The notes: a model not told the origin generated them from the letters alone. DNA of 64,000 bases from Salinibacterium sp. (GCA_015234465.1 JADGNA010000008.1:434001-498000), one strand, 5' to 3'; counted from the stretch's first letter, positions 1 through 8,731 are shown. Program-made: numbers and translations.

Positions 1-593
1 GCGCCGTAGCCGTCGAGCGCGGCGTCGAGACGACCGGCCTTCAGGTCCTGCGCGAGGCTCAGCGAGTCGGGGTAGACGCGCGTCTCGGTGCCGGGGAGGT
101 TCTTCAGGTCGTCGACCCAGAGGTAGCCCTCGACGGTGCCGATGGTCTTGCCGAGCAGCTCATCGACGGTGGAGTAGCCCTCCTCCGAGTAGACGCTGAG
201 CTCGTCGAGGTAGAGCGGGGTGCTCAGGGTAACGACGTCGGCGCGAGCCTGCGTGCGGTAGAAGCCACCGAGCGCAACGTCGACGCGGGCCTGCTCGATC
301 GCCGGGATGGCGGTCGCGTAGGTGTAGGGCGCGAATTCGATCTCGAGGCACTCCGCGGCCGCGAACTCCTTGATCATGAGCGAGTCGATGCCGGCGATGT
401 CACCGTCCTCCTCGAGGGAGTACGGCGGGGTGTTGGTGAGGGCGACCGAGAGCACGCCATCCTTCACCGTCTCGACGCCGGTCGTGGGCTCGCAGTCGTC
501 AGCGACCGTCGACTCGCCGGCGCTGGAGCAGCCGGTGAGCACGAGCGCCGCGGCGGCGGTGAGCACGCCGAGGCTGAGAACGCTCTTCTTCAT
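1..593 (-). CDS. Amino-acid ABC transporter substrate-binding lipoprotein (partial, C-terminus outside window)
   Basis: This is an extracellular solute-binding protein of the polar amino-acid family (SBP_bac_3) that delivers substrate to the two permeases and ATPase encoded downstream. The visible 197 residues begin MKKSVLSLG, followed by a hydrophobic segment and the lipobox LTGCS, so it is a lipoprotein anchored at Cys21 or close to it. The segments TNTPPYSLEEDGDIAGID, VDVALGGFYRTQAQAD and TIGTVEGYLW are typical of the family. The start ATG is preceded by AAGAGGAGAAACT, a good ribosome-binding site. The reading frame runs off the left edge of the window. It is the last gene seen of the transporter/aminotransferase/dehydrogenase operon. 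Confidence 0.9.
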   Translation of the reverse strand, partial: MKKSVLSLGVLTAAAALVLTGCSSAGESTVADDCEPTTGVETVKDGVLSVALTNTPPYSLEEDGDIAGIDSLMIKEFAAAECLEIEFAPYTYATAIPAIEQARVDVALGGFYRTQARADVVTLSTPLYLDELSVYSEEGYSTVDELLGKTIGTVEGYLWVDDLKNLPGTETRVYPDSLSLAQDLKAGRLDAALDGYG

Positions 594-639
594 AGTTTCT
601 CCTCTTGTTGGTGTCAGGGTGTTGCTGTGTGATGTGGGG

Positions 640-1296
640 TCAAGCGAGGTGCTTGCTGAGGCGCTTCTCGAAGTTCTCGACCAGCCAGCCACCGGGCACG
701 GTGATGACGAGGTAGAGGATTCCGGCGAGGGTGAGCACCTCGAGGTACTCGAAGGTGGATGCACCGATCGAGTAGGCCTGGCTCAGGAGCTCCGGCAGGC
801 CCAGCGTGAAGGCGAGGGAGCTGACCTGCAGGATGAGGATCGCGAAGCCCATGAGGGTGGGCAGCGCGATGCGGAAGCCCTGCGGGATCAGGATGAAGCG
901 CACGATGTCGCCCCTCTTGAGCCCCAGCGCGTCAGCAGCCTCGAGTTCGCCCTCCGGCACGGCGCGCAGGCCGGCACGGATGATCTCACTCGTGTATGCC
1001 GAGGTCGTGAGGCCGAGCGCGATCACGGTGGCGGCGAAGGAATCCAGCACGACGCCGGCCTCCGGCAGCCCGAAGTAGACCATCTGGAGCATGACGAGCG
1101 CGGGCATCCCTCGCCCGACCTCAACGACGATGATCGTGAGCCAGCGAACGATCGCGTTCCTGGCCGAGGACATGAAGGCGAGCACGAAACCGATCGGGAT
1201 ACCGATCACGAGGGCGAGCACCGTGACCTGCACGCTCACCCAGAGCCCGGAGAGCAGGCGGGGCAACCATTCGACCCAGTCAGTCAGCAGTTCCAT
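640..1296 (-). CDS. Amino-acid ABC transporter permease
   Basis: Inner-membrane permease of the His/Glu/Gln/Arg/opine (HisM) type, about 218 residues. It has the usual hydrophobic helices and the cytoplasmic EAA-like loop (ELEAADALGLKRGDIVRFILIPQ), which contacts the ATPase. The start is ambiguous. An ATG at 1302 overlaps the stop of the upstream permease as ATGA but sits only about 2-3 nt from the GGAGG ribosome-binding site. The next in-frame ATG at 1296 has about 8 nt spacing and is preferred here. It pairs with the adjacent permease at 1299-1937, and the two probably form a heterodimeric channel. It lies 46 nt upstream of the lipoprotein gene. Confidence 0.9.
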   Translation of the reverse strand: MELLTDWVEWLPRLLSGLWVSVQVTVLALVIGIPIGFVLAFMSSARNAIVRWLTIIVVEVGRGMPALVMLQMVYFGLPEAGVVLDSFAATVIALGLTTSAYTSEIIRAGLRAVPEGELEAADALGLKRGDIVRFILIPQGFRIALPTLMGFAILILQVSSLAFTLGLPELLSQAYSIGASTFEYLEVLTLAGILYLVITVPGGWLVENFEKRLSKHLA

Positions 1297-1298
1297 GG

Positions 1299-1937
1299 TC
1301 ATGCCCTCCTTCCGAAGCTGAGTTTCTTCTCCAGCCACCGCGAGAGCGCGGCGAGCGGGGTGCCGAGGGCGATGTAGACGGCACCGGCGATGATGAACGG
1401 CAGGAGGCCCTCACCCGAGCTGCGGGCACCCTGGCTGGTGACAAACATGATCTCGGCGACACCGATCGTGGAGACGATCGACGAGTCCTTCAGGAGGCTG
1501 ATGAGCCACGTGACCATGCCGGGGATCGCAACACGGAACGCCTGCGGGCCGATGACCCGCGAGAACGTTGTCGTGCTCGTGAGCCCAAGGGCGGCGGATG
1601 CCTCGAACTGCCCCTGGTGCACGGCCATGAGCCCGCCGCGGTAGATCTCGGCGAGGTGTCCGGCCGAGATGAGCCCGAGGCCCACGATCGCCGCGGGCAG
1701 CGGCTCCCAGCGGATCAGATCGGACCCGACACCAAAGAACAGGATGAACACGAACACCACGGGCGGCACGCCGCGGAGGATGTCGATCACGCCCTTCGTG
1801 AGCAGGCGCACGACCGCGAAGCGGGAGCGACGCCCACCCGCGAGCGGCAGGGCGATCACCGCCCCGAGCGCGAACGCTGCGAACGTCACCAGCAGGGTGA
1901 CGGGCACCGCGCTGAGAATGGCGAGGAAGTGGTCCAT
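1299..1937 (-). CDS. Amino-acid ABC transporter permease
   Basis: The second permease of the polar amino-acid transporter, 212 residues, HisM/GlnP family. It begins [16 protein letters not shown], and the motif GQFEASAALGLTSTTTFSRVIGPQ is the EAA-type loop that docks onto the ATP-binding subunit. The ATG at 1937 overlaps the stop codon of the ATPase gene by one base (TGATG), and its own stop overlaps the next permease, so these genes are translationally coupled. The substrate cannot be read from the permease sequence. The linked aminotransferase and dehydrogenase suggest an amino acid or amine that is catabolised inside the cell. Confidence 0.92.
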   Translation of the reverse strand: MDHFLAILSAVPVTLLVTFAAFALGAVIALPLAGGRRSRFAVVRLLTKGVIDILRGVPPVVFVFILFFGVGSDLIRWEPLPAAIVGLGLISAGHLAEIYRGGLMAVHQGQFEASAALGLTSTTTFSRVIGPQAFRVAIPGMVTWLISLLKDSSIVSTIGVAEIMFVTSQGARSSGEGLLPFIIAGAVYIALGTPLAALSRWLEKKLSFGRRA

Positions 1938-2710
1938 CAGCGATCCGTGATGGCCGAGAGGAACTGCTTCGCGCGGGCGGTCTTGGGTGCGGCGAGCAGC
2001 TCGCTCGGCACGCCCTCCTCGATGATCGCGCCATCCGCCATGACGATGAGGCGGTCGGCAACCTCGGCCGCGAAGTGGATCTCGTGCGTGACGACGACCA
2101 TGGTCATGCCCTGGTCAGCGAGGCGACGCATGACCGCGAGCACCTCAAGCCCCAGCTCGGGGTCGAGCGCGCTGGTCGGCTCATCGAAGAGCATGATCTG
2201 CGGCTCGAGCGCGAGCGCCCGGGCGATCGCGACACGCTGCTGCTGCCCACCGGAGCACTTCTGCGGGAAGTTCTCCATCTTGTTGGCAAGGCCGACGCGC
2301 TCCAGCAGGTCGCGCGAGACCTTGTCGGCCTCCTCGCGGCTGCGGCCGAGCACGCGCTCCTGGGGGAAGGAGACGTTGCGCAGCACGTTCATGTGCGGGA
2401 AGAGGTTGAACGACTGGAACACCATGCCGACCTTGCGGCGCAGCGCGAGGAGGTCGGCCGACGACACCCGGCCAGCGAAGTCGATGTTGCTGCCGAGCAC
2501 CTCGAGGGTGCCGGAGTCGGGCACCTCGAGCTGGTTCACGCAGCGCAGCAGCGTGCTCTTACCCGAACCACTCGGCCCGATGATCGCGACGACCTCGCCG
2601 CGCTTGACGTCGAGCGAGACGCCGCCGAGGGCGACATGGTCGCCATACACCTTGCGGATGTCATTGAGACGGAGGATGGTCTCCCCCGCCTTCGGCTGCG
2701 GATCGGTCAT
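1937..2710 (-). CDS. Amino-acid ABC transporter ATP-binding protein
   Basis: ATPase subunit of 257 residues driving the two permeases. Visible motifs are Walker [11 protein letters not shown]-loop region [23 protein letters not shown] signature SGGQQQR, Walker [15 protein letters not shown] and the switch histidine in VVVTHEI. This pattern is characteristic of GlnQ/HisP-type amino-acid importers. The ATG at 2710 overlaps the stop of the aminotransferase gene (ATGA), so the ATPase is made from the same message as the catabolic enzymes. An ATPase inserted between enzyme and permease genes supports a dedicated uptake-plus-degradation operon. Confidence 0.95.
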   Translation of the reverse strand: MTDPQPKAGETILRLNDIRKVYGDHVALGGVSLDVKRGEVVAIIGPSGSGKSTLLRCVNQLEVPDSGTLEVLGSNIDFAGRVSSADLLALRRKVGMVFQSFNLFPHMNVLRNVSFPQERVLGRSREEADKVSRDLLERVGLANKMENFPQKCSGGQQQRVAIARALALEPQIMLFDEPTSALDPELGLEVLAVMRRLADQGMTMVVVTHEIHFAAEVADRLIVMADGAIIEEGVPSELLAAPKTARAKQFLSAITDR

Positions 2711-3915
2711 GTGGTGGTCCTTCCACGAAGCGCACGGACGGCATCCACGGTGCCCCGCTCGATCGTCGAGATGTGCGTGTCGGTCATTGGGGTCGACAGG
2801 GCGAGCAGGCCGTTGGTGCCGAGCATGACGCCGCGCTCATACGCAGCCCACCAGAGCTCACCGAGGTCGAGTTGTTCACGGATGCGCATGAGCGAGCCGT
2901 TGCCGCTCACGGCAATGCCCGCCTCCTCCAGCGCAGTGCGAAGTGCATTGCCACGGGCGTTGAGGGATGCGATGGCCTCTTCGTCGAAGAGCGCCATGGC
3001 GACTCGGCCCGCCGTCATCGTAATGGGGTTGGCACTGAAGGTGCCGCCCCATCCAACGTTACGCTGCCCGAGCGGGTCGAAGACGCCGAGCACGTCCTCC
3101 CGGCCGCCGACGGCGCCGACGGGGAAACCGCCGCCGATGATCTTGCCGGCGCTGATGAGGTCAGGCTTCACGCCGTAGGCCTGGGCGAGCCCGCCGAAGG
3201 CCATGCGGAGAGTGATGACCTCGTCGACGATCATGAGGGCGTCGACGCGACGGGTGGTCTCGCGAACGTGGTCGACGAATGCCTGCTCGGCGGGCACGAG
3301 GCCCGCGCGGTTGGGCATGAGGTCGATCAGCACGGCGGCGAGGTCGGAGCCTGCCTCGGCGACGGCCGCGTCGAAGGCGGCACGGTCACCCTGGGGCACC
3401 TCGATGACGTCGCTGCGCACCCCGGCGGTGACTCCGGGAGCCGTGACCGAGACCACGGCGTCGGAGGTGCCGTGGTAGCTGCCCTCGAAGCGGATGAGCT
3501 TGTCGCGACCCGTGAAGGCCCTCGCCGCACGGATGGCGGTCATGACCGCCTCCGTGCCCGAGTTCGAGAAGCGCCAGCGCTCGTGGCCCGTGCGGGCCGC
3601 GAGCATCTCGGCGAGCGTGATCTCCGACTCCGTCGGCAGGCCGAACGCGGTGCCCTGCGCCATGAGCGGGGTGACCGCCGCAGTGACGTCGGGCTGCGCG
3701 TGGCCGTGGATGAGCGAGGTGTAGTTGTTGTTGCAGTCGATGACCTCGTGCCCGAGCTGGTCGGTCACGATGGCCCCCTCGCCCTTCACCGCGTAGGGCG
3801 GTGCCGGGGGCACGTACAGCGTGGAGCGGGTGTTGCCGCGCGTCATGACCCGCTTCGCCCGTGCGGGCAGCGGGTGCACGAGGTAGTCGTCGCGCTCCGG
3901 CACGACGGTCGTCAT
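2707..3915 (-). CDS. Class-III PLP-dependent aminotransferase (glutamate-1-semialdehyde aminomutase-like)
   Basis: Cytoplasmic aminotransferase of about 402 residues in fold type I, class III. Visible elements include [18 protein letters not shown], the cofactor region [20 protein letters not shown] and the [14 protein letters not shown] motif, whose lysine binds pyridoxal phosphate. The sequence is closest in pattern to the glutamate-1-semialdehyde aminomutase branch, which in catabolic operons includes omega- and beta-amino-acid transaminases. The start is ATG 3915 ([12 protein letters not shown]), overlapping the dehydrogenase stop as ATGA. Upstream in-frame starts would run far into the dehydrogenase gene. 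A heme-biosynthetic HemL role is unlikely given the operon. Ornithine or another omega-/beta-amino acid is possible but unproven. Confidence 0.85.
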   Translation of the reverse strand: MTTVVPERDDYLVHPLPARAKRVMTRGNTRSTLYVPPAPPYAVKGEGAIVTDQLGHEVIDCNNNYTSLIHGHAQPDVTAAVTPLMAQGTAFGLPTESEITLAEMLAARTGHERWRFSNSGTEAVMTAIRAARAFTGRDKLIRFEGSYHGTSDAVVSVTAPGVTAGVRSDVIEVPQGDRAAFDAAVAEAGSDLAAVLIDLMPNRAGLVPAEQAFVDHVRETTRRVDALMIVDEVITLRMAFGGLAQAYGVKPDLISAGKIIGGGFPVGAVGGREDVLGVFDPLGQRNVGWGGTFSANPITMTAGRVAMALFDEEAIASLNARGNALRTALEEAGIAVSGNGSLMRIREQLDLGELWWAAYERGVMLGTNGLLALSTPMTDTHISTIERGTVDAVRALRGRTTT

Positions 3916-5450
3916 GCGGCGCTCACGATCGTGCGGTTCTGCTCGCGCATGAAGCCGGGCAGGTAGTGGAGGCCGAGGCCGCCCTTGCCTGAGGAACCCG
4001 AGAGCTTCCAACCGCAGAAGGACTGCACGCCGGGCCATGCACCCGTCGTCGCGCCGTCGGCACGGTTGGAGTAGAGCACGCCGGCCTCGATCTCGTCGTA
4101 GAACTGCTCAACCTCGTCGTCGACCTTGGAGAAGACGCCGGCGGAGAGTCCGTAGTCGACCGCGTTGGCCTCGGCCATGGCGGCGTCGAAGCCGTCGACG
4201 CGGATGACCGTCAGCACGGGCGCGAAGAGCTCGTCGCGGGTGAGCTTGTGGCCCTGCGGCAGGTTCTCGATGATCACGGGGGCGAAGAAGTTGCCCTCGC
4301 GGTCGAGGCGGCCGCCCGTGACGATGTTGCCGTCCTTCTTGCCGAGCGCGATCGCCTCGTCGACGCGGGCCGCGATGGCGTCGTCGATGACGGGGCCGAG
4401 GTTCGTGCCACCGTCGATGGGGTCGCCCACGACGAGCTGCTCCGCACGCTCCTTGAGCTTGGCGACGAGCTCGTCAGCGACGGATGCGTCGACGACGACT
4501 CGGCGGCACGCGCTGCACTTCTGCCCCGAGAGGCCGAAGGCCGAGCGCACGATGCCCTCAGCGGCGGCGTCGAGGTCAGCGGATGCCGCGACGATGGCCG
4601 GGTTCTGGCCGCCCATCTCGGCGAGCACGGGGCGCTGGTAGCCGCGGGGGCCGGGGGTGTTGAAGAGCTGCCATCCGACCTGCGCGGATCCGGTGAAGGC
4701 GATGCCGTCGACGTCGCCTGCCGCGAGGGCCTTGCCGACCTCGGCACCACCGTGCACCGTGTTGACGACCCCGGCGGGCAGCTCGGCCGCGATGATGTCG
4801 GCGATGATCGCGCTCGAACGCGGCGTCTTGTCGCTCGGCTTGAGCACGACCGTGTTGCCGGTGACGAGAGCAGCCGACATCATGCCGACCGTGAGGGCGA
4901 CGGGGAAGTTGAAGGGCGCGATGACCGCGAAGGTGCCGTAGGGCACAAGCACGTCGAGGTTCTTCTCGCGCTCGGTCGACTTCTGCTGCGCCTGGTAGCC
5001 GTTGTTGACCTCGAACTGCGTGCAGTAGTGCTCGATCATGTCGAGCACCTCCTGGGCCTCGCCGTAGGCCTCGAGGCGGGTCTTGCCGGTCTCGGCCGAG
5101 ACGATCGCGGCGATCTGCGTGAGCTGGCGCTCGACCTCGTCGCGGGCGGCGCGGAGCTTCACGTTGCGCTCGGCGTAGGGGGTCTTGCGCCAGGCCTTGG
5201 CAGCACCGCGCGCTGCCGCGATGGCGGCCTCGACCATCTCGGGGGTCGCAACGTAGGCGGCACCCACGCGGGTCTTCAGCTCGACGGGGTCGATGCGCTC
5301 GACGATCGCGTCGGACTCGAGACGCTCCCCGCCGATGAGGTTCTTCTCGATGGGCGAGGGCTCGGAGCGCACGGCAGCGAGTGCCTCTTCGTAGGCGAGG
5401 TCGAGCTTCTCATCGCCGAGGCTGGTGGAGGCGTAGTTCACTTTGGCCAT
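3912..5450 (-). CDS. Aldehyde dehydrogenase, 1-pyrroline-5-carboxylate dehydrogenase-like
   Basis: NAD(P)-dependent aldehyde dehydrogenase of 512 residues. Key segments are the substrate/cofactor region APFNFPVALTVGMMSAALV, AFTGSAQVG, the general-base region LAEMGGQNPAIV and the catalytic cysteine in GLSGQKCSACRRV. The C-terminal GWKLSGSSGKGGLGLHYL resembles the P5C/glutamate-semialdehyde dehydrogenase (RocA/PutA) branch rather than GabD. It probably oxidises the semialdehyde made by the adjacent aminotransferase. It is the first enzyme gene of the operon, and a promoter-like sequence and structured leader lie upstream (5451-5806). The start ATG has GGAG about 9 nt before it. Confidence 0.88.
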   Translation of the reverse strand: MAKVNYASTSLGDEKLDLAYEEALAAVRSEPSPIEKNLIGGERLESDAIVERIDPVELKTRVGAAYVATPEMVEAAIAAARGAAKAWRKTPYAERNVKLRAARDEVERQLTQIAAIVSAETGKTRLEAYGEAQEVLDMIEHYCTQFEVNNGYQAQQKSTEREKNLDVLVPYGTFAVIAPFNFPVALTVGMMSAALVTGNTVVLKPSDKTPRSSAIIADIIAAELPAGVVNTVHGGAEVGKALAAGDVDGIAFTGSAQVGWQLFNTPGPRGYQRPVLAEMGGQNPAIVAASADLDAAAEGIVRSAFGLSGQKCSACRRVVVDASVADELVAKLKERAEQLVVGDPIDGGTNLGPVIDDAIAARVDEAIALGKKDGNIVTGGRLDREGNFFAPVIIENLPQGHKLTRDELFAPVLTVIRVDGFDAAMAEANAVDYGLSAGVFSKVDDEVEQFYDEIEAGVLYSNRADGATTGAWPGVQSFCGWKLSGSSGKGGLGLHYLPGFMREQNRTIVSAA

Positions 5451-5476
5451 GGGGGTGTCTCCTTTGTTTCGGTGCT

Positions 5477-5513
5477 GCCGGCCGGGCTGCGGTGCAGCGA
5501 CTGGTCGGCCGGC
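5477..5513 (-). promoter_or_regulatory. Nested hairpin in the dehydrogenase operon leader
   Basis: Perfect outer stem of 7 bp (GCCGGCC 5477-5483 with GGCCGGC 5507-5513) enclosing an inner GCTGC/GCAGC stem with a 3-nt loop. It lies 26 nt upstream of the dehydrogenase ATG on the message strand. No U-tract follows, so it is not a canonical intrinsic terminator. It could block or stabilise the leader RNA. Function is inferred only. Confidence 0.45.
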
Positions 5514-5527
5514 GTTCGTGCTGCCGG

Positions 5528-5713
5528 TCAGGCGGCCGAGGGTCCGCTGGGTGGGGGGCTGTCGGGGGACCCTTCAGGGGCGTGCCCGTGCAGGTGCGCG
5601 AGCGGTCGCATTCGGATGGGGGTGACCGTGCGACCGGTGGACCCATGCGCCGCAGGGGGTGTCGCGGGCGCAGTGCGGGCTCCGAGCGTGACAACTCTGC
5701 ACTCTGTGGTCAA
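5528..5713 (-). CDS. Possible 61-residue leader peptide (TTG start), doubtful
   Basis: A TTG codon at 5713 is preceded by AAGGAGAACCC, a strong ribosome-binding site with 5 nt spacing. The frame runs 61 codons to a TGA at 5528, 77 nt before the dehydrogenase start. The peptide is Pro/Ala/Gly/His-rich and matches no family I recognise. Third-position GC is lower than in neighbouring genes, which argues against a conserved protein. The well-placed ribosome-binding site inside a long leader argues for translation, perhaps as a regulatory upstream frame. Low confidence. Confidence 0.28.
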   Translation of the reverse strand: MTTECRVVTLGARTAPATPPAAHGSTGRTVTPIRMRPLAHLHGHAPEGSPDSPPPSGPSAA

Positions 5714-5778
5714 AGGGTTCTCCTTGTGAATTGCCGCGTTGCAACTCGGCAGCGTTCTCGGGGCCTCCGGGTTGTGAA

Positions 5779-5806
5779 AGACTACAGTACTATCGGTTTT
5801 AGGCAA
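5779..5806 (-). promoter_or_regulatory. Candidate promoter of the dehydrogenase/aminotransferase/transporter operon
   Basis: On the minus strand, TTGCCT (5801-5806) and TAGTCT (5779-5784) are separated by 16 bp, close to the sigma-70/SigA consensus. The spacer holds GATAGTACTGTAG, an imperfect palindrome centred on AGTACT. That would be a natural operator position for the FadR-type GntR regulator encoded at 6695-7450. Transcription from here would give a leader of roughly 320 nt. Promoter and operator are inferred from sequence only. Confidence 0.4.
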
Positions 5807-5975
5807 GCCTGCGTGAAAACGGCAGGAATTCACACGACCGAAACACGCGTGAGAGCGCTGTTCCGGCATGCCCGAAAACCGCGATGACGGATGCCCCGAC
5901 GCCGGCCCGACGGCATCAAGACGCGACGAATGCACCCCAAAAGGGGCAACGCCGCGCAGCGGAAATTGGCCTCGA

Positions 5976-6698
5976 TCAGCCCTGTTCGAGCCGCGCGACG
6001 AACCAGCCGTGCACGCCCGTCGCGACCCGCTCACTCACGCTCGCACCCGTGCGCCGCAGGAACGGCTCCAGCAGCAGGCCCGGGCTCAGCAGCGGACGGT
6101 TCGACGCCACCACCCGGTCTTCGTCATCGACCAGCACGACATCACCGTGCGGGCGCAGCGCCGCAGCAAGGGCATCCGTCACCGCCACGACGTTGAGGTC
6201 GGCGGCGACGACGCCCAGGAACTCGCCCTCGTGCGTGAGTCCGAGCGAGGCCGTGATGGCGTGGTCATCGGTGCCCCAGGCGTCAATGAAGGGGCCCACG
6301 ATGGCGAGGCCCTCCGAGTCACGCGCGGCCCGGAACCACCGCGAGCCGAGGTAGTTGTAGTACGAATCTGACTCGGGGTTGAAGACGTGCTGCTTGCGGG
6401 CCACGCGACCCTCCTCGGCGCGCCACCACAGCATGCCCGAGTCATCCGCCTGCTCACACGACCACACGAGGCCCGTGCCCTCGACCATGTGGGAGCGGCC
6501 AAGCACATCGACACACAGCGACTCAAGGCTCGCCGCCATGGCCGCGACGTGCTCGGCCCCGTAGCGCCCCTCGGCCCGCAGCGCGAGTGCGCCCTCAGCC
6601 AGCTCGTGCAGGTCATCCCGCACGATCGCGACGACGGCGTCGACATCCGCCGCAAGGCCCTCGCCGTTGCCTCCCCTGCGTTCGCCATCGCCGCTCAT
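5976..6698 (-). CDS. Soluble Cache-domain protein
   Basis: 240-residue cytoplasmic-looking protein with no signal peptide or membrane segment. The segment WFRAARDSEGLAIVGPFID, followed by DDHAITASLGL and FLGVVAADLNV, has the pattern of a PDC/Cache small-molecule-sensing fold (strand, ligand loop, 'V-A-D' strand). Cache domains normally sit outside the membrane in receptors, so a free-standing intracellular one is unusual. Its ATG at 6698 overlaps the stop of the GntR regulator (ATGA), so the two are co-translated. It may bind the operon's substrate and act with the regulator. It has no enzymatic motif that I can see. Confidence 0.65.
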   Translation of the reverse strand: MSGDGERRGGNGEGLAADVDAVVAIVRDDLHELAEGALALRAEGRYGAEHVAAMAASLESLCVDVLGRSHMVEGTGLVWSCEQADDSGMLWWRAEEGRVARKQHVFNPESDSYYNYLGSRWFRAARDSEGLAIVGPFIDAWGTDDHAITASLGLTHEGEFLGVVAADLNVVAVTDALAAALRPHGDVVLVDDEDRVVASNRPLLSPGLLLEPFLRRTGASVSERVATGVHGWFVARLEQG

Positions 6699-7450
6699 GC
6701 GCTCGCCCTCCGTGAGACCTCGTGATGCAATTCCAGGATGCGGTCGCCGACGTGGCCGAGGAGCGCCTCGATCAGTGCGTGCGTCCCCTCGGCGTCCCGC
6801 GCCGAGACCGCCTCGAGCAGCGCGAGCGAGCGCTCGGCCACAGCGGAGCGGTGCTCCCCCGAGCGGAACACGAGCATCGCGTGGGGCGCATACTCCACCT
6901 GCGATGCGATCGCCGCACGGCTCAGGCGCGCCGAGCGCGAACTCGCCGCCAACTCGATCAAGAATCGCGAGTGCGCTCGCCGCGCCGCCATCGCGTTCGA
7001 GGCCTCGCCGAAGCTCTCGAGCGTCATCGACAACGACTGCGTGTCCTGGGCGGATGCGCGCTCCGCAGCCAGCACGGCCGCCTGCGAGAGGATCGCCATC
7101 TGCCAGTCGAGCAGGTCGCGCACCTCGATCACGCTGAGGGCCGCGAGCGAACGCTCGAAGTAACCCATGTTCGATTCGTCGGGCGCGATCACGAAGGTGC
7201 CGCCGGAGCGGCCGCGCGTCGTATGCACGAGCCCCTCCTCGCGCACGACCTTGAGCGCATCCCGCAGGGTCACTGGCGAGATCGACAGCTGGGCAGCCAG
7301 GTCGACCTCGTTGGGTAGCTGCTCGCCGTTGGCATAGATGCCGAGCGTGATGGCGGAACGGATGCGACTCACGACCGTCTCGGTGCGCCCCGGCTCCGTG
7401 AGCGGCGCGAAGAGCACGCGGCGCGTCAGGGTCGTGAGTGAGTCAGACAT
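6695..7450 (-). CDS. GntR-family transcriptional regulator with FCD ligand-binding domain
   Basis: 251 residues. The N-terminal winged helix (residues about 25-95: VVSRIRSAITLGIYANGEQLPNEVDLAAQ... SPVTLRDALKVVREEGLV) has GntR spacing, and RGRSGGTFV is the wing. The C-terminal helical FCD domain (about 105-245) includes RDLLDWQMAILSQAAVLAA and HSRFLIELA, whose acidic and histidine residues usually bind a metal and a carboxylate effector. It is co-translated with the Cache-domain protein and heads the catabolic island. It is the likely regulator of the operon beginning at 5450. ATG 7450 is the natural start. Confidence 0.9.
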   Translation of the reverse strand: MSDSLTTLTRRVLFAPLTEPGRTETVVSRIRSAITLGIYANGEQLPNEVDLAAQLSISPVTLRDALKVVREEGLVHTTRGRSGGTFVIAPDESNMGYFERSLAALSVIEVRDLLDWQMAILSQAAVLAAERASAQDTQSLSMTLESFGEASNAMAARRAHSRFLIELAASSRSARLSRAAIASQVEYAPHAMLVFRSGEHRSAVAERSLALLEAVSARDAEGTHALIEALLGHVGDRILELHHEVSRRASA

Positions 7451-7462
7451 GGCGGTTACACC

Positions 7463-8731
7463 CTAGCGACCCGCGAAGAATGCCCCCGTCGTGCGCGCGA
7501 GCGCCCAGAGGTCGTCCACGTGGGCGAGCTCGCGGGCCGAGTGCATCGACAGCAGGGGCACGCCCACATCGACGACCCGGATGCCGAGGCGCGTCGCGGT
7601 GAGCGGACCGATGGTCGAACCGCAGGGCACCGTGTTGTTCGACACGAACGCCTGCACGTTTGCGCCCGCCGCCTCTGCGAGGCGCGACCACAGGGCGGAA
7701 CCGTGGGCATCCGATGCGTACTTCTGGTTGGCGTTGAGCTTGAGGAGCGTGCCGCCGCCCGCGATGGGCCGGTTGTTCGGGTCGTGCCGCTCGGCGTAGT
7801 TGGGGTGCACGGCGTGGCCCGCGTCGGCCGAGACGCACCACGACTCGGCGTAGGCGCGACGGCGGTCCTCGGCGTTGCCCTTCAGCGCACCGCCGATGCG
7901 GGCGAGGATGTCATTGAGCAGCGGCCCCGAGGCACCAGAGCGCGAGTTCGACCCCAGTTCCTCATGGTCGAAGGCCGCGAGCATGCTGATGTGCCCCTTG
8001 GCGGGCTTGGCGTTGAGCAGGGCGTGCAGGCCTGCGAAGACTGAGCTCAGGTTGTCGAGGCGGCCGGCCGCGAAGAGCTTCTCCCCCACGCCGAAGCGCG
8101 CGGGCGGGTTCGTGTCGGCGGTGAGCACGTCGAAGCCCGCGACCTGTGCGACGCTCACGCCCGCGGCATCCGCCAGCGACCGCAGGATGTCACCCCCATC
8201 CGCCTCGAGGCCGAAGACGGGCTGCACGTGCTGCTGCTTGTCGAGCTTGAGCCCGTCGTTGACGCCGCGGTCAAGGTGGATCGCGAGCTGCGGGATGCGC
8301 GCGAACGGCCCCGTGCGGGCGAGGTGCTCGCGGCCGTCGCGCGTGACGAGCCGGCCCGCGAACTCAAGCTCGCGGTCGAGCCACGAGTTCAGCAGCGGCC
8401 CGCCATAGACCTCGACGGATGCCTGGCTCCACCCATTGCTCGTCGTGCCACCGTTGGGCTTGAGCTTGAAGCCGGGCGAATCGGTGTGCGCGCCCAGGAT
8501 GCGGAACGGCGTCGTCGCCGTCGCCCCCGCCGGCTGCACCCACGCCACGATCGCACCGTCGCGGATGACGAAACGCTTGCCCGCCTTCGACGGCCACGCC
8601 GCCGACTCATCGAGCCGCGTGAAGCCGGCGGCCTCGAGCATCCGCCCCGCCTCCGCGGCAGCGTGATAGCTCGACGGCGACGCGGCGATGTAACGGGCGA
8701 GATCGGCGATGTAGCGTTCGGCATCCGTCAT
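7463..8731 (-). CDS. M18-family metallo-aminopeptidase
   Basis: Cytosolic dizinc aspartyl-type aminopeptidase of 422 residues, the usual M18 length, removing N-terminal acidic or neutral residues from peptides. Metal-site motifs are visible in order: GAHTDSPGFKLKP, RLDNLSS, FDHEELGS, SADAGHAVHPNY and the final LLSMHSARE histidine. The ATG at 8731 (MTDAERYIADLARY) matches the family N-terminus; longer in-frame extensions upstream have no homologous character. It ends 12 nt before the GntR gene start on the same strand, so read-through into the regulator is possible. Confidence 0.95.
   Translation of the reverse strand: MTDAERYIADLARYIAASPSSYHAAAEAGRMLEAAGFTRLDESAAWPSKAGKRFVIRDGAIVAWVQPAGATATTPFRILGAHTDSPGFKLKPNGGTTSNGWSQASVEVYGGPLLNSWLDRELEFAGRLVTRDGREHLARTGPFARIPQLAIHLDRGVNDGLKLDKQQHVQPVFGLEADGGDILRSLADAAGVSVAQVAGFDVLTADTNPPARFGVGEKLFAAGRLDNLSSVFAGLHALLNAKPAKGHISMLAAFDHEELGSNSRSGASGPLLNDILARIGGALKGNAEDRRRAYAESWCVSADAGHAVHPNYAERHDPNNRPIAGGGTLLKLNANQKYASDAHGSALWSRLAEAAGANVQAFVSNNTVPCGSTIGPLTATRLGIRVVDVGVPLLSMHSARELAHVDDLWALARTTGAFFAGR

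Larger units (their letters stand above)
5451..5975. other. Long intergenic/leader region upstream of the dehydrogenase operon
   Basis: This is the only gene-poor stretch longer than 300 bases. Reading the minus strand it contains a promoter-like pair (5779-5806), a possible small TTG-started reading frame (5528-5713) and a strong nested hairpin (5477-5513) just before the dehydrogenase start. Codon usage in the reading frames that cross it is poor compared with the flanking genes, so most of it is probably untranslated. It separates the operon from the Cache-domain gene, which ends at 5976 on the same strand. Confidence 0.6.

Noticed and set aside
2707-3915. HemL (haem biosynthesis) assignment for the class-III aminotransferase
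   Set aside because: The gene overlaps a dehydrogenase and a transporter ATPase gene in a catabolic operon; no haem genes are near.
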